Notes: generated by a model from the letters alone, not told the origin. A stretch of DNA of 49,613 nt from Acidobacteriaceae bacterium (GCA_025355505.1 JANXZM010000108.1:1-49613), one strand, 5' to 3'. Shown: positions 32,140 to 40,682, numbered from the stretch's first letter. Translations and numbers: made by a program.

Positions 32140-33533
32140 GTGATCACGGGAATGTTGCTGACTCCCGCGGTGCCGAACACGCGGCGGTAGCGTTCGATTT
32201 CTTCCGCTGTGCCGAGCGCCTTGGCGTAGTTGTCGGAGAGCTTGACCGCAGGCTTGCCATCGACAGTGGATATCTTGCAGATCAGGCTAATAGGGTCAAA
32301 ACCGCTGCCGCCGGCGGGATCACAGCCGCGGAAATCGTTGGTCAGCAAAGTGCCCCAACCGGCACTGAAGCGGATGCGGCGGCCCGGGGTCCACTTTTTG
32401 GAATCGTGAAAATCGGCGGCGCTGCGGAAGTCATTGGCCGCAGTGCTGGCCGTGATGCCGCTCCCAAGCGTCCCGCCAAAATAAGCGTGCAGGCCGAGAA
32501 TGTCATCGACGTCCAGCGCGTCGGAAGCGATGACGCGCTTGTCACGCGGGTCTCGACCGCGCCCCTTGAGCCATTGGATATATTCATCGCCGGCGGCGTA
32601 GGGATTCTTGCTGTCAACGCGCTGGCCCGTCCAGTCGGCCATCCAGTCGGGGGCATTGTCTAGAAATTGCGTGGTCCCGAAAGTATCCGGCAGCATGATG
32701 CGGAGAGCGCCTTCGTAAGTGCTCTGCCACAACTCCAGGACGCGGTACTGAGAAGCCTTCATGGCATCGTCATCGGCCGCGAGTGCGGCGAGGACCATGG
32801 GAATCTCATGCGCGTTGGTTCCAATGGATTCCAGATCGTGCTTATGGGCGAGGAAAGCATTCGAAGTTCCGGTAAAGGCGCTGCCGAGATTTGCTGCCAT
32901 GGCGTTGACCACGTATTCCTGCCAGAGAAAACTGTGGCGGCGGCGGGTTCCGAAGTCAGCCACGGCCAGATCGGGGACGCCGCGCAGCCGCTCGATCTTG
33001 CCCCACAGTTTCGTCTTCGCTCTGGCATACAGAATATCGAGACCGAACTCGCGCAGTTTTTTTAAAGCGGCTCGGGTCTTGAGCTCGTCAAGGATCGAAA
33101 GCGCATAAAGTTCCCACATCGTTGTCTCAATCCACAGGCCGTCGAACGAAAGATGGAACTGTCCATCCTTGACCGATAGTTCATAGTCCGACAATCGAAA
33201 ATCGCGCTCCATCCATTCCAGGAAGGCGGGCTCAAAGATTCCGCGGCGGCCGTAAAACGTGTTGCCAGCCAGCCAGACCAGTTCCGACCTTCGAAAGCGG
33301 AGTTTTCGAACGTGCTCCATCTGGTGAGTAAGTTCCTCGCGCGAGAACATGTCCGCGAGGCGCACGGAAGTGGCGCGGTTAAACAGAGAAAACGACACCT
33401 GGGTTTTCGGGTAATGCTTCCAGATGAACTGGAGCATCAGCAGTTTATAGAAATCGGTATCCAGCAAGGATCTGGTAACCGGGTCCAGTTCCCAGTTGTG
33501 GTTGTGCGCCCGTTCCGCGAAGTTCACGATCAT
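32136..33533 (-). CDS. pncB: Nicotinate phosphoribosyltransferase
   Basis: NAD salvage enzyme converting nicotinate and PRPP to nicotinate mononucleotide with ATP hydrolysis. At 465 aa it has the PncB features: LLDTDFYKLLMLQF at the N-terminus, VADFGTRRRHSF, the phospho-His in TNAHEIPMV and the TGQRVDSKNPYAAGDEY segment. It is cytosolic. AGAGGA precedes the ATG. It is translationally coupled to the aldo/keto reductase by a four-base overlap. Confidence 0.95.
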   Translation of the reverse strand: MIVNFAERAHNHNWELDPVTRSLLDTDFYKLLMLQFIWKHYPKTQVSFSLFNRATSVRLADMFSREELTHQMEHVRKLRFRRSELVWLAGNTFYGRRGIFEPAFLEWMERDFRLSDYELSVKDGQFHLSFDGLWIETTMWELYALSILDELKTRAALKKLREFGLDILYARAKTKLWGKIERLRGVPDLAVADFGTRRRHSFLWQEYVVNAMAANLGSAFTGTSNAFLAHKHDLESIGTNAHEIPMVLAALAADDDAMKASQYRVLELWQSTYEGALRIMLPDTFGTTQFLDNAPDWMADWTGQRVDSKNPYAAGDEYIQWLKGRGRDPRDKRVIASDALDVDDILGLHAYFGGTLGSGITASTAANDFRSAADFHDSKKWTPGRRIRFSAGWGTLLTNDFRGCDPAGGSGFDPISLICKISTVDGKPAVKLSDNYAKALGTAEEIERYRRVFGTAGVSNIPVIT

Positions 33534-33650
33534 TGCGTACTATCCTCTGCGACAGCGCCCAGAAAATCAACCGTAGGAACTAGTGAGAGTCCCCTTCTTG
33601 TGGTTTGGCTGACTTCGGGAAGGCAAACACGGTACTATCAGACTTCCTGC

Positions 33651-34034
33651 ATGAGACTGCTTGGGCCCTCTACATCTGCAACCCGGAGTTCGTCACTATT
33701 CCAGAGCTGCTCATCGCTACTGATTGCGAACGGGCAGCCCCACGGCTGGGCGGTGTTTGCCGGTTCACTGCACAGTCTGGCGGTCGTTGTTATGCCCGCG
33801 ATGTTCCTTCTGCGATCGGGCCGCGACGAAATTTATAACATTCTGTGGGCGCTCGTGTTTGGCTTTGCCACGCTGAACATTTTGAGCCTGGGGACGCGCC
33901 GTTTCGAGCAGGCCCGGGGCCTGAACTTTGGCGAAATATTGGCGATCTTGGTGGTGGTGGTGTCGATCGTCCTCCTGGGTTGGGAAATGCTGTATCTGTT
34001 CCACATTCTTCCGTTTCGCCTCGCACCGCGCTGA
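33651..34034 (+). CDS. Small multi-pass membrane protein, unknown
   Basis: A frame of about 127 aa with three hydrophobic helices (VFAGSLHSLAVVVMPAMFLL, ILWALVFGFATLNILSL, EILAILVVVVSIVLLGWEMLYLF). The start is uncertain: ATG 33651 is listed, but ATG 33792 (MFLLRSGRDE) is possible and no ribosome site is clear. The frame extends upstream to 33312 but overlaps pncB there. The regular helices and the gap otherwise lacking genes support a real gene. No family is recognised. Confidence 0.6.
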   Translation: MRLLGPSTSATRSSSLFQSCSSLLIANGQPHGWAVFAGSLHSLAVVVMPAMFLLRSGRDEIYNILWALVFGFATLNILSLGTRRFEQARGLNFGEILAILVVVVSIVLLGWEMLYLFHILPFRLAPR

Positions 34035-34060
34035 CCCGGGTTGCGGTATGATCGGGTCTG

Positions 34061-34366
34061 GTGAAACGCGAATCCAATTTTGACGTGACTTGCCCCTGCT
34101 GCAGCGCGGTCATGAAGATCGACGCCGCAACGCGCGGCATCATCGCGCACACAGCGGCGGTCAAGCCGAGAACCTTCAACGACATGGAAGAAGCGGCTCG
34201 CGCCATGAAAGAGCAGGACAGCCGGCGCGACTCCATCTTCCGCCAATCCATGGAAGCTCAAAAGCATGCCCCGGAACTGCTGGAGAAAAAATTCCAGGAG
34301 GCGGTCAAGAAGGCCAAAGAAACGCCGGACACGGGCAGGCCGATTCGGGATTTTGATTTGGACTGA
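34061..34366 (+). CDS. Small zinc-ribbon-start protein, unknown
   Basis: A 101-aa protein beginning at GTG 34061. It opens with a half zinc ribbon (CPCCSAVMKID) and continues as a charged helix (EEAARAMKEQDSRRDSIFRQ) with a Lys-rich second helix. Function unknown; the second pair of zinc ligands is missing or supplied by His. TATGAT (34047-34052) lies eight bases before the GTG, consistent with leaderless transcription. Confidence 0.65.
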   Translation: MKRESNFDVTCPCCSAVMKIDAATRGIIAHTAAVKPRTFNDMEEAARAMKEQDSRRDSIFRQSMEAQKHAPELLEKKFQEAVKKAKETPDTGRPIRDFDLD

Positions 34367-34423
34367 CCTGGCTCCTTGCTCACCGCCGGGACGCCGAGTC
34401 CGCCGAGAAAAGCAAAAACTTAA

Positions 34424-35068
34424 ATGACTGCACCTTTGCTTTTGGGGCATCGTGGGGCGCGGGCTTTCGGCCACATTCCTGAAAATACTTCGACTTCGTT
34501 TGAGCTTTGTTTACAGCATGGCTGTGACGGGTTTGAATTCGATGTGCGGCTTTCTGGCGATGGCCAGCCTGTGATCTGCCACGACGCGAAGATTGGCGGA
34601 ATGGAGATTGAGAACTCCGCTTCGAAAAGCCTGTCGTTGCCCTCGCTGGAAGATGTTCTGCGGCAATTTGCCCACCGGGCGTTCCTCGATATCGAGTTGA
34701 AGGTTGCGGGGTTGGTGCAGCAGACGCTTTCCGAGTTGCGCAAGCATCCGCCGCAAAAAGGATACGCAGTTTCGTCGTTTCTTCCCGACGTCCTCAAGAA
34801 AATCCACGATCTCGATCCGGCGATTCCGCTGGGATTGCTTTGCGACACGCGGGATCAACTTCGAGCCTGGCGTCAAACGCCGGCGGAGTGGCTGATTCCA
34901 CAGTGCGACCTGGCAGATGGAGAATTGGTCGAACTGGTTCATGCGGCAGGTAAGAAAATTATGGTCTGGACGGTGAATCGCGCCGAGCGCATGCGTGAGT
35001 TCGCTGCATGGGGCATGGACGCCATCATCTCCGATGAGACGGAATTACTCGTTCGCTCGCTGCGTTAG
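34424..35068 (+). CDS. Glycerophosphodiester phosphodiesterase family protein
   Basis: A 214-aa GDPD-family enzyme that hydrolyses glycerophosphodiesters to glycerol-3-phosphate and an alcohol. GHRGARA gives the first His-Arg, PENT and FEFDVRLSGDG give the metal-binding Glu and Asp, VICHDAKI holds the second catalytic His, and FLDIELKV and VWTVNRAERM are standard. No signal peptide is seen, so it is cytosolic. The family is known for broad substrate use. Confidence 0.92.
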   Translation: MTAPLLLGHRGARAFGHIPENTSTSFELCLQHGCDGFEFDVRLSGDGQPVICHDAKIGGMEIENSASKSLSLPSLEDVLRQFAHRAFLDIELKVAGLVQQTLSELRKHPPQKGYAVSSFLPDVLKKIHDLDPAIPLGLLCDTRDQLRAWRQTPAEWLIPQCDLADGELVELVHAAGKKIMVWTVNRAERMREFAAWGMDAIISDETELLVRSLR

Positions 35069-35097
35069 GTGCCAGAGACTCGGACGAATTGGTCCCG

Positions 35098-35140
35098 GTG
35101 GGGAGCCGGGGCGTCCCCGCCCGGACGGGCGAGACGTCGG
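35098..35140. repeat. REP-like double hairpin
   Basis: GGGG CGT CCCC (35108-35118) and CGCCCG GA CGGGCG (35118-35131) are adjoining small palindromes in the 291-base gap before the copper operon. The CGGGCGAGACG part matches the repeat at 19891-19903. Confidence 0.5.
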
Positions 35141-35359
35141 TCCAGCCACGGGCCGGCGGTAGTGTCCTAAGAGTGCGATGAAGTAGCGGCGGCTAAATTA
35201 AACCATGCCGTGCTTTTTGGCGCAGTTTACGATGTCGAAGCGCGAACCATTGTGCGGATATGGTCAAGTTCAATTTGCGCGTGCTTGGGTAAGTTTGAAA
35301 AGACTTTGCTTTTGCACGAGTTTGCGCATCTCATACAGTCTGAGGTAGAGTTCCCAAAC

Positions 35360-35782
35360 GTGGCCCGAAGAACCGGAACGTCGCTAGTTCTCCTGACTGT
35401 CCTGCTGGCCGGGATTATTACTCCGAGCGGGGTGTGCGCACTCATGTGTGAACGCCACTCCCGAGCGGCAAGTCAGCGTCACTGCAGTCAGCCTTCGGAC
35501 CCGATGGTGGGAATGGCCCACGGTTACTCCGCGATGAATCACTCAACTGTTGGGGACATGAGTCTGGTAATGGTGTCACCATCGTGCCAGACAAATTGTG
35601 TCACGGCTAAAGGTCTCAACGTTTCGAGAAAAGTTGTTCCTCAGGTGACGGTAGTCGAGAGCGGCGCCGTAGTTTTGGATATTACGGCCGAGTTTCTGGC
35701 GCCCGATCCAGTGGCCGTATGGATTTCGGACAGCGGTCCGCCCGCTGCATACGCTGCATTTTTCAGCATTCTTCGCATCTGA
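35360..35782 (+). CDS. Small secreted Met/His/Cys-rich protein at head of copper operon
   Basis: A 140-aa exported protein. GTG 35360 is chosen because GAGG lies upstream and a signal peptide starts there (SLVLLTVLLAGIITPSGVCA). The following region is rich in possible metal ligands: CALMCERHS, RHCSQPSDPMVGMAHGYSAMNHS and SCQTNCV. The rest is a beta-rich segment. It precedes a multicopper oxidase by 141 bases on the same strand, so a copper-handling role is a reasonable inference; no family is recognised. Confidence 0.6.
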   Translation: MARRTGTSLVLLTVLLAGIITPSGVCALMCERHSRAASQRHCSQPSDPMVGMAHGYSAMNHSTVGDMSLVMVSPSCQTNCVTAKGLNVSRKVVPQVTVVESGAVVLDITAEFLAPDPVAVWISDSGPPAAYAAFFSILRI

Positions 35783-35923
35783 GTCCCCCCCTCTCCTTCT
35801 AGCAGCGGTATAGCCAAAGCAGCGGCCTGATGTCCGTTGTCTGGCCGTGCATCTCTCTTCGATCCAATGTCGCTTGAATTTCCTGGGACAGTTGGGTCCG
35901 CCAACTATTGAAGGGGAAGAGCC

Positions 35924-37402
35924 ATGAAGAACAGACGTGATTTCCTGAGAAATACTTTTGGTCTGGGCGCCGGTTTGGCGGCCGCACCTCGCCTCTTTGC
36001 ATTTCCCACGGAGGCGCGCGGAGAAAACATGGACATGGACCACATGAGCTACGGAACGCAGCGCAGCAGTCGGATCGTTTCGGTGGAAACGCCGGACGTT
36101 CCGCAGCTTCCCTGGCGCATGGCCGGCGGGGCGAAGGAGTTTCACTTGATCGCCGAGCCGGTGAAGCAGGAATTGATCCCCGGCAAGATCGTGAACCTAT
36201 GGGGTTATAACGGCAGCGCTCCGGGACCAACGATTCAAGTGAACCAGGGTGATCGGGTGAGGATCGTCGTGGATAACCATCTTCCCGAAGCCACCTCGAT
36301 GCACTGGCACGGATTTGAGATCCCCATCGACATGGATGGGGCGCCGGGGAGTAGCCAAGATCCGATTCCGCCCGGCGGTCGTTTCGTTTATGAGTTTACG
36401 CTGCATCAGGCAGGGACCTTCTTCTACCACTCGCACATGGCGATGCAAGAGATGATGGGGATGATCGGGGCCTTCATCATGCACCCCAAGAAAGCCTATG
36501 ATCCGCCGGTCGACAAAGACTTCGCGCTCATCTTGCAAGAGTTCGCGATCCTTCCCAACAATCCCATTCCGAACTCCATGAACATGGAGTTCAACTGGCT
36601 GACGTTCAACGGCAAGGCTGGTCCTGCCACCACTCCTCTGATTGTCAGGCTGAACGATCGCGTCCGGCTGCGCTTAATCAACCTCGGAATGGACCACCAT
36701 CCCGTTCACCTGCACGGGCACACGTTTGTCGTGACGGGGACGGAGGGGGGGCGGCAGCCGAAGACCACTTGGGGGCCCAAGAACACGGTTCTGGTGGGAG
36801 TGGCCGAGGCCGCCGATGTCGAGTTCGTCGCCAACAATCCCGGAGACTGGATGCTGCACTGCCATCTGCCACACCACATGATGAACCAGATGTCGTCGGT
36901 GGCAGGCCCGATGACCCGAGGCAGCAATCGTATGCCCGCGGGCTTGGGTATGGGAGAAGGGATGGGCATCTTGCGGGAAGGCCACGCCACCTCCCAGGAC
37001 AAAGGTCCGAGTTTGGGTCGTGGAATGGGTGTGGGTTCCACACGCGACCAGACCGTTGGGAACGGACCTCTCTCAACAGCGCAGGCGAAGCACTCCATGG
37101 GCAACATGCCTGGCATGGAGCACGAAGGAATGCAGATGACAGCGCCGGAAGTGGCGAAAGACGCCAACTCGGTTCCCGGATTTCCGCAGGACGCCTTCAT
37201 GGAAGGGCCGGCGATGGCGATGGACAAGATGGTGGAGAAACCGGAGAACTTCGGGCTTCGTCCGGGCTGGAGTGGATTCATGCAAGGCATGATGACCTTT
37301 CTCCGGGTGCTGCCGCCCGAAATGTACGACAAGGTGATGGCTTTGCGCGACCAGCAGAAGGGTAAGCCCGAGCCCATGCCGGGAATGGAGCACCAGCAGT
37401 AG
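35924..37402 (+). CDS. Two-domain multicopper oxidase with Met-rich tail
   Basis: A 492-aa Tat-exported enzyme (RRDFLR signal). Copper ligands are complete: HWH 127-129, HSH 169-171, HPVHLH 259-264 and HCHLPHHMMNQM 312-323, which supplies the T1 His318 and Met323. Only about 185 residues separate the first and last motifs, so the core has two cupredoxin domains, as in small laccases, rather than three. The remaining 160 residues are rich in Met, His and Gly (MGEGMG, MPGMEHEGMQM) and probably bind Cu(I). Likely role: oxidation of toxic Cu(I) in the periplasm. AGGGGAAGAG precedes the ATG. Confidence 0.9.
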   Translation: MKNRRDFLRNTFGLGAGLAAAPRLFAFPTEARGENMDMDHMSYGTQRSSRIVSVETPDVPQLPWRMAGGAKEFHLIAEPVKQELIPGKIVNLWGYNGSAPGPTIQVNQGDRVRIVVDNHLPEATSMHWHGFEIPIDMDGAPGSSQDPIPPGGRFVYEFTLHQAGTFFYHSHMAMQEMMGMIGAFIMHPKKAYDPPVDKDFALILQEFAILPNNPIPNSMNMEFNWLTFNGKAGPATTPLIVRLNDRVRLRLINLGMDHHPVHLHGHTFVVTGTEGGRQPKTTWGPKNTVLVGVAEAADVEFVANNPGDWMLHCHLPHHMMNQMSSVAGPMTRGSNRMPAGLGMGEGMGILREGHATSQDKGPSLGRGMGVGSTRDQTVGNGPLSTAQAKHSMGNMPGMEHEGMQMTAPEVAKDANSVPGFPQDAFMEGPAMAMDKMVEKPENFGLRPGWSGFMQGMMTFLRVLPPEMYDKVMALRDQQKGKPEPMPGMEHQQ

Positions 37403-37434
37403 GGCTGAGCGGATTGATTGAATAGGAGAACGCA

Positions 37435-38856
37435 ATGAAGACACAAATTTATCCGGCAGTATGCACCGGGTTTTCGAGCGTATTGCTGGCTGTTCTGACG
37501 ATGTTGCCGTTGGGATTCGGTCAGGAACAGCCGATACCAGTCATGCCGTCACCGGCAACAACGACTTCGTCGCAGGAACAAGCAACCACTCAAAGCGGCC
37601 TCACGCTGGTTGAGTTGGAACAGATGGCCCTCAGTAACAATCCCACGCTGGCCCAGGCTGCTGCTGAGATTCGTGCTGCTACGGGTCGGAAACTCCAGAG
37701 TGGACTCTATCCGAATCCCACAGTCGGGTATCAGGGTGAGCAAATACGGGGTGGGATCCAAGGCGGAGGCGAACAAGGTTTCTTCGTCAGCCAGGACATC
37801 GTCCTCGGCGGCAAGCTCGGACTCAACCGCCGAGTTCTGGAGCAGGAGAAGAAGCAAGCGGAAGCAGAGGCCGAGGAGCAACGTCTCCGCGTCATCAACG
37901 GCGTGCGAATGTTCTATTACCAATCACTGGCTGCGCAAGAGATGGTTGATCTGCGTCACAAGCTTAGCAAGTTAGCCGAAGATGCCGTGCAAACCTCGCA
38001 CCAGCTTGGCAATGTTGGACAGGCGGACCAACCGGACGTGCTTCAAGCGGAAGTTGAAGGGGAGCAGGCGGAACTGGCGGTGGTGGCTGCGGAGCAGAAC
38101 CAACTCCGTGCCTGGCGGGCCTTGGCGGCTACGGTAGGAAAGCCGGAAACGCCGTTGACGCACCTCGCGGGCAATCTCGAAGACCTGCCCGAGGACAATC
38201 CCGATCAATGGTTGCAGGCGATCGTGCAGGAAAGTCCAGCCGTCAAGATTGCAGAGTTGGGAGTGCTCAAAACGGAGGCATCGCTGGCCCGGGCGAAGCG
38301 TGAGCCTATACCCGACCTGCAACTTCGCGGAGGTCTTCAGCAAAATCGGGGACTGGATCCGACCACAAACCGCCCTATCGGCTTGCAGGGGTTCGCCGAA
38401 GTTGGTGTGCAAATTCCCATCTTCAATCGTAATCAGGGAAACGTGCAGGCTTCCAGAGCGGACGTTGAGCGCGCACAGCGGGAAGTGCAACGGGTCCAAC
38501 TGGTCTTGCGTGAGCGTGCGGCGGCCTTGCTGCAGAGCTATATGACATCGCGTTCGACGGTGGAGAAGTACCGGAGCCGCATGATCCCGCGGGCGCGGAA
38601 GGCGTACGAGCTCTACTTGAAAAGTTACGGCGGGATGGCGGCTGCGTACCCGCAGGTGCTGATCTCGCAGAGAACTTTGTTCCAGCTCCAGACCGACTAC
38701 ATCGCCGCCCTGGAGAATCTCTGGGGCAATTCGATTGCCTTGAAAGGCTTTCTTCTGACCGATGGTCTGGAGGCGCCCAGTCGCGCTGGGGAAATGGACC
38801 AGCCGGTTCGCGAGCTCAACGTGCCATCGCCCACGATTTCCATGCAGCCGCAGTGA
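37435..38856 (+). CDS. TolC-family outer-membrane protein (CusC/CzcC-like)
   Basis: A 473-aa outer-membrane factor with a signal peptide (VLLAVLTMLPLGFGQ). Two TolC repeats of long helices are visible, each opening with a segment like LEQMALSNNPTLAQAAAEIRAATG, with a PIFNRNQGNVQASRADVERA hairpin in the second half. Such proteins form the exit duct of RND heavy-metal pumps. No RND pump or adaptor (CusAB) gene follows, so any partner is elsewhere. A GGAG site is nine bases before the ATG; it lies 32 bases after the oxidase gene. Confidence 0.92.
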   Translation: MKTQIYPAVCTGFSSVLLAVLTMLPLGFGQEQPIPVMPSPATTTSSQEQATTQSGLTLVELEQMALSNNPTLAQAAAEIRAATGRKLQSGLYPNPTVGYQGEQIRGGIQGGGEQGFFVSQDIVLGGKLGLNRRVLEQEKKQAEAEAEEQRLRVINGVRMFYYQSLAAQEMVDLRHKLSKLAEDAVQTSHQLGNVGQADQPDVLQAEVEGEQAELAVVAAEQNQLRAWRALAATVGKPETPLTHLAGNLEDLPEDNPDQWLQAIVQESPAVKIAELGVLKTEASLARAKREPIPDLQLRGGLQQNRGLDPTTNRPIGLQGFAEVGVQIPIFNRNQGNVQASRADVERAQREVQRVQLVLRERAAALLQSYMTSRSTVEKYRSRMIPRARKAYELYLKSYGGMAAAYPQVLISQRTLFQLQTDYIAALENLWGNSIALKGFLLTDGLEAPSRAGEMDQPVRELNVPSPTISMQPQ

Positions 38857-38870
38857 GAAGAGGAAGAGAC

Positions 38871-39485
38871 ATGCGAAAAACTAGAGTTCTATTGCTACTG
38901 GCGCTTGTCGTCGTGATCGTAGTGATTGCCGGATCCGTGGTTGCAGTGCACCACGGTTTCAGGGCCCGTGACCAGCCTTCAGCGCTGGAGACTTACGTGG
39001 CACGGATCGTCCGGGGGTTAGCCGTTCCTTCCAGGGCGAAGAACGAGAAAAACCAGTTCACGGCGTCACCCGAGCTGATGGCCGAGGCGAGAGCACACTT
39101 TGCCGACCACTGTGCCCTCTGCCACGCCAATAATGGAAGCGGAAATACCCAGATCGGACAGAACCTCTATCCGAAAGCTCCGGACATGCGCTTGCCGCCG
39201 ACCCAGAACCTGACCGATGGGGAGCTTTACTACACCATTCACAACGGCATCCGGCTTACCGGAATGCCTGCGTGGGGCCCGGAGAAGGAAGACGAGGATA
39301 GCTGGAAGCTGGTGCTTTTCATACGGCACCTGCCTCAGCTTACTGCGGCGGAGGAACGTGAAATGGAAGCTCTCAATCCGAAGGGGCCTGGAGAGAAACA
39401 GGAGGAACTAGAAGAAGAGCAATTCTTGAACGAAGGCCAACCCGGCAATCTGGTACCCAAACCGCCAACGCGCCACGATCATTGA
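38871..39485 (+). CDS. Membrane-anchored class I cytochrome c
   Basis: A 204-aa protein with an N-terminal membrane anchor (VLLLLALVVVIVVIAGSVV) and a periplasmic cytochrome c domain. The heme motif is C81ALCH85 and the axial Met is in LTGMPAWG. The Glu-rich tail is probably disordered. It could pass electrons from the multicopper oxidase reaction or to a terminal oxidase. ATG 38871 follows GAGGAAGAGAC, better than the frame start at 38853 that overlaps the TolC gene. Confidence 0.9.
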   Translation: MRKTRVLLLLALVVVIVVIAGSVVAVHHGFRARDQPSALETYVARIVRGLAVPSRAKNEKNQFTASPELMAEARAHFADHCALCHANNGSGNTQIGQNLYPKAPDMRLPPTQNLTDGELYYTIHNGIRLTGMPAWGPEKEDEDSWKLVLFIRHLPQLTAAEEREMEALNPKGPGEKQEELEEEQFLNEGQPGNLVPKPPTRHDH

Positions 39486-39495
39486 GGAGAAAATT

Positions 39496-39837
39496 ATGAA
39501 ACGCATTGTCGCAGTCGTTACTCTATTGTTCGCGCTTTCTCTCATGGCGCTTGCCCATGGAAAAGAAAAGCATGTCATGGGCACGGTCACCAGTATTTCC
39601 GGTAGTTCCATTACGGTTAAAACTACGGCCAGGGAATCCGTAACTGTAGAAGTGAATGACAAGACAAAGTTTGAAAAAAGCGGAGCTCCGGCCACGCGGA
39701 AGGACCTGAAGGTAGGCGACAAGGTAATCGTTCATGCAGATCTCTCCGGTGCCAAGCTCGTCGCAAACGAAGTCCACTTTGGCGTCCAAAAAAGCAAGCA
39801 GTCCATGGAGGGGATGAAGGGCATGGATCATAAGTAA
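39496..39837 (+). CDS. Secreted DUF5666-like small protein
   Basis: A 113-aa exported protein. After the signal peptide (VVTLLFALSLMALAHG) comes a beta-barrel-like domain (VMGTVTSISGSSITVKTTARES, then DKTKFEKSG and LKVGDKVIVHADLSG) typical of DUF5666. A short Met/His tail (SMEGMKGMDHK) could bind copper. AGGAG lies eight bases before the ATG, and the gene starts ten bases after the cytochrome gene. It is the last gene of the copper operon. Confidence 0.8.
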   Translation: MKRIVAVVTLLFALSLMALAHGKEKHVMGTVTSISGSSITVKTTARESVTVEVNDKTKFEKSGAPATRKDLKVGDKVIVHADLSGAKLVANEVHFGVQKSKQSMEGMKGMDHK

Positions 39838-39891
39838 AAGTGCGTTTAGGGAAACTCCGATCAAGTTGGTTCCCGGACAGTTGTGAAGGGG

Positions 39892-40012
39892 CATGGCTTT
39901 AGCCATGGCGTTAGAACCCGCCACACAAGCGGCTTTAGCCGCCGGAGTGCCTTTTTCCGCAGCCTGTTCAGTCGTGCCGCAAAGTCCTTTAAAACTTGCC
40001 GCGCTTTAGCGC
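39892..40012. repeat. Cluster of three TTTA-loop REP hairpins
   Basis: Three perfect palindromes share a TTTA loop: CATGGC-TTTA-GCCATG (39892-39907), GCGGC-TTTA-GCCGC (39929-39942) and GCGC-TTTA-GCGC (40001-40012). They differ in the stem but keep GGCTTTAGCC-like cores, the layout of REP/BIME elements. They lie between the copper operon and vapBC. Confidence 0.8.
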
Positions 40013-40078
40013 CTGAGGCCAGTTCTTCGCCCGCGCGCGATCGGGCCGGCAATGCAAACTGTAAAGCACGATAAATGA

Positions 40079-40097
40079 CATCAGTTGATGCTATAAT
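40079..40097 (+). promoter_or_regulatory. vapBC promoter and likely operator
   Basis: An extended -10 element, TG-C-TATAAT (40089-40097), matches consensus and ends seven bases before the vapB ATG, so the transcript should be leaderless. No good -35 box is seen, which an extended -10 can offset. A palindrome CATCA-GT-TGATG (40079-40090) overlaps the TG, a natural place for autorepression by VapBC. Confidence 0.6.
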
Positions 40098-40104
40098 CGG
40101 TGCC

Positions 40105-40302
40105 ATGAGGACAACGGTTGCGCTAGATGACGATCTCGTACGCATCGCCCAGGAGTTCACCGGGGTGGCGGAGAAAACGGCGTTGATTCGTGAGGCGCTC
40201 AAAGCCCTCATCGAGCGGGAGAGCGCCCGACGATTAGCATCCCTGGAGGGCACAATGCCGAAATTGAAGAATATTCCTCGCCGCAGGCCGGGGACGAATT
40301 GA
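40105..40302 (+). CDS. vapB: VapB-type antitoxin (ribbon-helix-helix)
   Basis: A 65-aa antitoxin. MRTTVALDDDLVRIAQEFTG is the DNA-binding ribbon-helix-helix of VapB/DUF2191 proteins, and the basic C-terminal tail (NIPRRRPGTN) would occupy the toxin active site. It should repress its own promoter together with the toxin. The ATG at 40105 is favoured over the frame start at 40075 because the -10 box ends at 40097. Its TGA overlaps the toxin start. Confidence 0.88.
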   Translation: MRTTVALDDDLVRIAQEFTGVAEKTALIREALKALIERESARRLASLEGTMPKLKNIPRRRPGTN

Positions 40303-40682
40303 TTCTCGCGGACACCTCGATTTGGATTGACCACCTTCGTTCGGGAAACCTTCGTTCCGGAAACAAAGAACTGCGTAAGCATCTGAACGAAGGGCAAATT
40401 GTGATCCATCCGTCGATCATTGCGGAACTTGCCCTGGGCTCGCTACAGGAGCGCACCAAGACGCTCGCACTGCTGGACCTTTTGCCCCAGGTCCGAGTGG
40501 CGCAACTGAGCGAAGTACGGCGAATGATTGAGGCTCGTCGTTTGTACAGCCTCGGCATCGGTCTGACCGACGCCCACCTGATAGCCTCAGTTTTTATCAA
40601 TCCGTCCACGCTTCTGTGGACAAGAGATAAGCGCCTCCGCAAAGCCGCGGAAGGTCTTGGCATTCACGCCAGTCTGGCTTAG
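40299..40682 (+). CDS. vapC: VapC-type PIN-domain RNase toxin
   Basis: A 127-aa PIN-domain endoribonuclease; VapC toxins cut tRNA or rRNA when freed from VapB. Active-site acids are visible: Asp in ILADTSIWID, Glu in IIAELALG, Asp in GLTDAHLIA and Asp in LWTRDKRL. It starts with TTG at 40299, overlapping the vapB TGA, so translation is coupled. A five-residue tandem duplication (LRSGN-LRSGN), encoded by two 15-bp copies at 40334-40363 with one mismatch, sits just after the first catalytic segment. Confidence 0.9.
   Translation: MILADTSIWIDHLRSGNLRSGNKELRKHLNEGQIVIHPSIIAELALGSLQERTKTLALLDLLPQVRVAQLSEVRRMIEARRLYSLGIGLTDAHLIASVFINPSTLLWTRDKRLRKAAEGLGIHASLA

Noticed and set aside
33312-33650. 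N-terminal extension of the small membrane protein
   Set aside because: It overlaps the 5' part of pncB on the other strand and has no coding character.
39892-40012. CRISPR array
   Set aside because: Only three short palindromes with different stems and irregular spacing are present; there are no identical direct repeats or cas genes.
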